Positions 59,301-64,000 of a DNA stretch of 64,000 nt are shown piece after piece. The notes beneath the pieces were generated by a model that was not told where the DNA came from, made no database searches, and was given only the letters and a program-made list of their open reading frames with translations. The position numbers and the translations under genes were made by a program. The number at the start of each line of letters is the position of its first letter. Position 1 is the stretch's first letter. Location of the stretch: positions 20,318,648-20,382,647 of the forward strand of contig CM075765.1 of NCBI GenBank assembly GCA_037974665.1, in the 5' to 3' direction. This DNA is from Ehretia macrophylla (taxonomy: Eukaryota; Streptophyta; Magnoliopsida; Boraginales; Ehretiaceae).

Positions 59301-59687
59301 CCTCTCCCTCAACCCTCTCCCAGAAAAGTAACAAGAAAACAAAAAGAATATCGCGTGAGATCTATATTGATCTAATATTTAAATTTGTTGTGAAATAGCT
59401 TGGGAACTCGTACCATGAACAGACGACAAAAGAAACAATTGAATAAATTGGAAAATTTGGCCCTAATATTAGATCTTCCTGCGATACTTTTGGAGGGGAT
59501 TATGTGTCACCATTTGCATTAGTAATTTTGTATTATGTTCCTTTGAGGACAGAGGACTCGAAAGATACTGACCGAGAAAATTGACCAGCTGAACGCGGCC
59601 ATAGATGATGTTTCTGCTCAACTTCGCGCTGACGATGCTCCCAATGGATCTGCAGGAAGTCCAGATGAACTTGAGGCTTCCATATGA
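56099..59687 (+). CDS. Plastid-targeted single-span membrane protein, 161 aa
   Basis: Five exons with GT..AG introns and consistent phases: 56099-56159, 57042-57144, 57882-57981, 58346-58432 and 59553-59687 (486 bp, stop TGA). Residues 1-54 are rich in Ser, Lys and Arg and poor in acidic residues, ending [10 protein letters not shown], which fits a chloroplast transit peptide. Residues 65-85 form a Gly-rich membrane span ([20 protein letters not shown]). Residues 88-117 ([20 protein letters not shown] and the following part) are the most conserved segment I recognise. Residues 118-141 form an amphipathic, probably coiled-coil, helix. It matches a conserved plant family of unknown function that includes an Arabidopsis chloroplast inner envelope protein (At1g42960, from memory). 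I do not know its role. The first ATG is chosen because it alone gives a transit peptide in frame across the first intron. Confidence 0.88.
56297..56354. repeat. (AC)n(AT)n compound microsatellite in intron 1
   Basis: An AC run at about 56297-56314 is followed by an AT run to about 56354, in the first intron of the plastid protein gene. A further AT run lies at about 56889-56908. Confidence 0.9.
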
Positions 59688-59940
59688 TTACTATGTCTTT
59701 TACCATTGAAACAGTATTATAATTTTTATCACCTGTGGAATTCTATATTTGCAAATTATAGTGTATGGCTTGGCTTTGGAAATCATTGATCATGGTAAAA
59801 GCATTGTTCATAATCAATCAATATCCTTCTTTTGTGAAGGCTCTTTAAGAATGCCTCCGCCAAAGAGCTCCAGATAATCAGTTCATGAGGGTGCCCTATC
59901 TTGTATTTATACACTTTTTTCTTTGAAAGCTACTTTGTTC

Positions 59941-60118
59941 GATTAATCTCACAGGCCTGAAGTTGACGGCTAGGTAACTTCCATTGTACCTAAGCGGACT
60001 CGAACTCGTAATATCTAGGGAGTACACCCGAGCCCTTGAACTGGTAACTTTTGGAGAGCACACCCAAGTCCTCATACTGGTAACCTCTGGAGCACACTTT
60101 CGAACTGAGCTACCTCCA
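59941..60118 (-). mobile_element. tRNA-derived SINE with internal triplication
   Basis: On the minus strand it starts GGAGGTAGCTCAGTTCG, an A-box-like tRNA head. The B-box-like GAGTTCGAGTCCG lies near 60000-60012. The tail reads GTGAGATTAATCGAA, like the common plant SINE end GAGATTAGTCGA. Between the boxes, a segment of about 36 bp beginning GTGTGCTC or GTGTACTC and containing GTTACCAGT is present three times. It lies about 250 bp downstream of the plastid protein stop codon. Confidence 0.62.
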
Positions 60119-60129
60119 AGCATCTTGTA

Positions 60130-61898
60130 CTTGTACTTGGAGACATGATGCATTTAAATTACGTACATAATCCCTATGGACAAATACAATTCTAACAAAA
60201 TGTGAATTACCTAATCTCATGTATACATTTAAATTCAAATCAAATACTGCTACCAAAAAGAAATTAGTGTGATAAATAATATTCTGGGGAGAGTTTTGTT
60301 TCCTCGCTCTATAACAAAACGTGAATTTACACATAAATTTGTTCATGTTTTCGAAACAATTAAGAAGTTAATTTTTATTTAATCAATTTTGGTAAAATTT
60401 TAGTCTGATTATTTTGAATTAGACTTTTTCCGGATGAAGTTATGTGGCTCGGGTTTGGGACTCTCGGTCGGTATGAGTCCGGAGCTTCCTAAGGAAAGTT
60501 TCTTTCATTTTTTTTTTTTTTAAAAAAAAAAAGAAAATTGATTGACACATCAATCACGTGACTTGTTTGCCAACTTCTTCATGAAAAAGAAAGAAAATAT
60601 ATCTCCAATAATTTACTATAAATATTGTGCTTGCGTTGCGGTATGGATCTATTTTTCCATACAGGATCATACTCGATAATCTCTGCAGGATATGGCCACA
60701 AATTAGATAAATCACTCACGGCCAGCATATACATTATGACTAAATCCAGATAGAATAAATAATATGTACAAATCTTTAGATTTGCACTCTTTAATAGCAC
60801 TCTCTAATATAGGAACGGAATTAGGATTCGATGGTTAGCAAAAGCACCCCCTCATACATAAGGATCTATAATAATGGATTTTTCTCTTTTAACAAAAAAA
60901 ATATATATTTTTCTTTTCAAATTCAGAGTGTGCCTGCATACACACTCGCCATAATTTGGATTTGCCACAATATATAATCATATGTACAAATCTAATTAAT
61001 ATGAATTATAATTATAATTTTTTTTCCATTTTTCACTACTCGCCAGATACAATTTTTATCTAGGCACAACACTAGAAATAAAACTCCCAACGCAGGCAAA
61101 ATTTTATTAGTTTAAGAAAAAATAACAAAAGGTGCTTTAAGGTTCACCTTTCGGCAACACAACTACAAAAGGCAAAAATTAAACAATCAGACAAAAGTTT
61201 TACCAACACAAGAAACCCTTATTGAATACCCGAGGCACTCTAGGCATCTGGCCCATCAGTGAAGAGATGAGCAAAAGTGAACACTACTAGCAGGGATTTT
61301 TTATTCAATGAGGTCTAAATAATATATATCAAAGGATGTCGTTTATGAGAATTGATCTTATAATCTCTTATATTTACAAATATATTAGGATATGTGTGTG
61401 TGATATGTGAGGCATAAGTACTGTGAATATTGTGAAATAGGACTTTTGTTATGTTATAATAGCAAAAAAAAGAAAAAAAAAGGACGAAACTCAAAAACTA
61501 TTCTAGTATTGAAACATGCAAAAGACTATTTTATACTTGTAAAGTTCTCTTTTAATTTAGTTTTTGTTGGAAAAGATGTTTTTGACTTGCTTTTTTGAGT
61601 GGGTCTCACATGTCTAAACGGTTGGGACATGGTTCGTGCGCATTCACCTTTCGAGAAGATGAATTTAGTATTTTTTTTTTCAAGTCAAAATACATTAAAG
61701 ATGAAAGAGAAATTAGAAAAGAGATATTTTTATAACTCTTTATTCTCTGATTTTAACTCACCTTTTTTAAACTACTTTGAATGTCATAATATTAATTTTA
61801 TGAAACGGATAGTTGATGCTTTGAATGCTTATAATAATTGCATTGAATTCGAAAGCTGATCATGAGCATCTATTATGATCAATTTTGAATGCATTTAC
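60130..61898. other. Intergenic DNA, nothing recognised
   Basis: AT-rich, with adjacent T and A runs at about 60510-60535 that could form a short hairpin. ORFs such as 61599-61859 show no known domain. Confidence 0.45.
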
Positions 61899-61901
61899 TT
61901 A

Positions 61902-63174
61902 GGTTATTCTCAATGGAGTCTCTATAATGGGTCTCTATCCATCATTTTAGAGACCCATATAGAGATCAAATTGTGTTTTAGAGACCCATTTAGAGACCAA
62001 AGCAAAAAAACTATTTTAAAGATCCATTTAGAGACCAAGATAAAAAAAAAATCTCGAGTGACGGTCTCCATAAAATTGAGTTTTTATATTGTGTTAATTT
62101 TAATTTTATATAATAATTTGATTATGTGTTATTTTTTTAAATTAATTGTTATTTAGATTATTTCAACTTCTTTAACGAATATTTCAACTAAAAAATAAAT
62201 AAATTGCGAAAAACATAACATTTAAAAAATTAAGATTACGTTGAATTATAAAATTGAATGAAAAAAACTAATTAAAAATCTCAAATTAAAAAAAAGCTTA
62301 ATTACAATTAAAAAATTACCTAAACTAAAAAAACGTAAAATAAAAAAACTATAAAAACTAAAAAAGTTTACCAATGCAAAAAAACTAAATTAAAATAAAA
62401 AAAATAAAATACAAAACCATAATTTTTAAAAAAAGTCTAATTAAAAAATCCTAAATACACTACCTTAATTACAAAATCTAATTATTTATTCTAATTTTTT
62501 AATTAGTTCTAATTAATTCAAAACTCGTATTATAAGTTCCAAATATTCAAAATAATACTATCGTTAACTTTCAAACATAATAAATATTAGAGAAGTCAAG
62601 TTGAAATTTTGAAAGGTGATTTCATGCATGTAAATGTAATTGTGGTGATTTTTCATTCAAATTTAACAAATAGTCAATGAGAGTAAAAAAAAAAAAAAAA
62701 GGCAGCAAAAACAACAATTAGTTTTTGCAAAGCAGCAAAAACAACAATGGTGATGGTGCAAAGCCCGCTGCACACACCCCCCCCCCCCCCCTACGCACCC
62801 ACCCCCCCTCCCCTCTTTCCCTTTCTGTTCGCTGCACCCCCACAATCTTTTTTTGTATATATATATATTTTTTAAATCTGACGATGTCAGATTCGTCAAA
62901 AAAATCTAACATCGTCAGATCTGATCTTGTTTTTTTTAGAGACTCGTTTTTGTCTTTTTGTATAATCTCCATTTTCTTCAACAAATTTGTTGAAGAAAAT
63001 GGAGACTAGGTGCTATTTTAGAGACTCAAAACTTGAGTGATGTCATAATTTTGCCAAAAATTAGCAAATAGTATTTTAGAGACCCCCATTGGTGATGAAT
63101 TTTAATCAATGGAGTCTCTAAAACAACAATCATTACTGTTTAGAGACTCTTTAGAGATTCCATTGAGGATGCCC
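61902..63174. mobile_element. PIF/Harbinger-like non-autonomous DNA transposon, copy 2
   Basis: The ends are GGTTATTCTCAATGGAGTCTCT and AGAGATTCCATTGAGGATGCCC (18 of 22 matching as inverted repeats), flanked by TTA at 61899-61901 and 63175-63177. It is homologous end to end with 3693-5063 but in the opposite orientation: the C-rich tract at about 62776-62826 matches the G-rich tract there, and the ATGGAGACTA hairpin near 62970-63008 matches 3855-3895. No transposase is seen. Confidence 0.78.
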
Positions 63175-63177
63175 TTA

Positions 63178-64000
63178 GGCATTTGGAAATGCCATTATAC
63201 CTGTGTCGATTGGCATTGAGCAGGAGACGTTTCATGATTCTAAATCGTTGGCATTAAAGTGACGTTTGATATCCCTTTATTTATGAAGGATTTATGTGAC
63301 CAGTTATTTATTCTTAGTTAGCATCTATAAATAGGAGGGTTTTTGCACAACTAGAGTGAGACGAAGATAAGAAAAAAAAAAAAAAAACATACATAGTTCA
63401 TGACTACATTGTAATAGAGAGAGTTTTTTATGTTGTCGATTCGAAAGCTTTTGTAATTTGCAGTGCTTTTATTACAAAAGGTAATACCGTTGTATCCTGG
63501 GAGGTTAGTGCTATCGAGCCGTAAGCACCTTAGCGGAGCATTATAACCTTAAGGATATCGAGTTAAACTCGAGCCTCGGTTTGTGTATTTCATTACAAAT
63601 ATATTAATATATTATTTTACTGTTCTTTAGTTTATTATCTTCAGCACAAATTAATTTTTCTACTATTTTTTATTTATTTATAACATTTTAATGTATTTTG
63701 ACTTGGAAAAAACAATTATTGTTTCTGTTTTAATTTGTGCCTTCTACTGAAATAAAATTATGTTAGAACATATTTATTTCAGAATTATTTTCAGTTTACA
63801 GTTTTCTTACTGCAATTATTTTCTATTCTTACCAGTCTCCTTATTTTTTGGTACTGGAATTAAGTCCTCTTAGATCAATATCATTGGGACATATTTCAGT
63901 AGAAATATAATTATTTCTTGCCTGGTTTTCCTTTAGCTCTCTACTTCCAGTTTCTATTTCTTTTAACTGCTTGTGTGACTAATTTGGACTTTTTAAGTGC
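63178..64000 (+). other. LTR-like promoter region cut by the window end
   Basis: It contains a TATA-like CTATAAATAGGAGGG at about 63327-63341, a downstream A-run, GTAATACCGTTGTATCCTGG (about 63481), and then T-rich DNA. This arrangement resembles the U3-R-U5 part of a Ty1/copia LTR, but no duplicate LTR, primer binding site or coding region is in view. It could equally be the promoter and leader of an unrelated transcript. Confidence 0.3.

Overview
The window is nuclear DNA of a flowering plant, most likely a eudicot. The evidence is two intron-bearing plant genes with GT..AG junctions (an MLO family gene and a small plastid envelope protein gene), AT-rich intergenic DNA, and plant-type mobile elements: Ty3/gypsy chromovirus and Athila-type elements, a TRIM, SINEs, an RNase H-bearing L1 remnant, PIF/Harbinger-like elements and a hAT element. 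I cannot name the species.

Layout. 1-12 kb: no intact host gene. It holds a 5'-truncated L1-type LINE with a 14-bp target duplication (1946-3556), a 1.37-kb PIF/Harbinger-like element (3693-5063), a 313-bp foldback MITE (5373-5685), a 106-bp tandem repeat (5703-6016), a TRIM (6116-6652), a 1.08-kb TIR element (6998-8077) and a smaller foldback (10934-11211). 12.0-27.1 kb: an MLO-type gene on the minus strand in 14 exons. Its third exon is split by a 9.5-kb Tekay-like chromovirus (16238-25738) with 2.28-kb LTRs and target duplication TGGGC. Without the insert the exons form one frame of 537 codons; with it a stop codon follows 3 bases after the first LTR base that completes a codon. 27.1-29.7 kb: intergenic, with a tRNA-derived SINE.

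29.7-55.0 kb: a retrotransposon block. A 14-kb Athila-type element (29659-43913) has decayed gag, pol and a third ORF, and its right LTR is truncated. Then come a hAT element with transposase remnants (44361-45906), a 2.86-kb solo LTR with target duplication TTTAC (46093-48954), and a 6.0-kb Athila-type deletion derivative with target duplication ATACA (49007-55017) that lost gag-pol but kept the third ORF.

55-64 kb: a five-exon gene on the plus strand for a 161-residue, probably plastid-targeted, single-span membrane protein (56099-59687). It is followed by a SINE with an internally triplicated segment, a second PIF/Harbinger-like copy in inverted orientation (61902-63174), and an LTR-like promoter region cut by the window end.

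The most notable single observation is the MLO gene broken by a young LTR retrotransposon. MLO genes include powdery mildew susceptibility factors, so the allele may matter biologically. Secondary observations are W-box clusters at matching positions in two unrelated LTR families, palindrome clusters in LTRs, and retention of the third ORF in a gutted Athila element.
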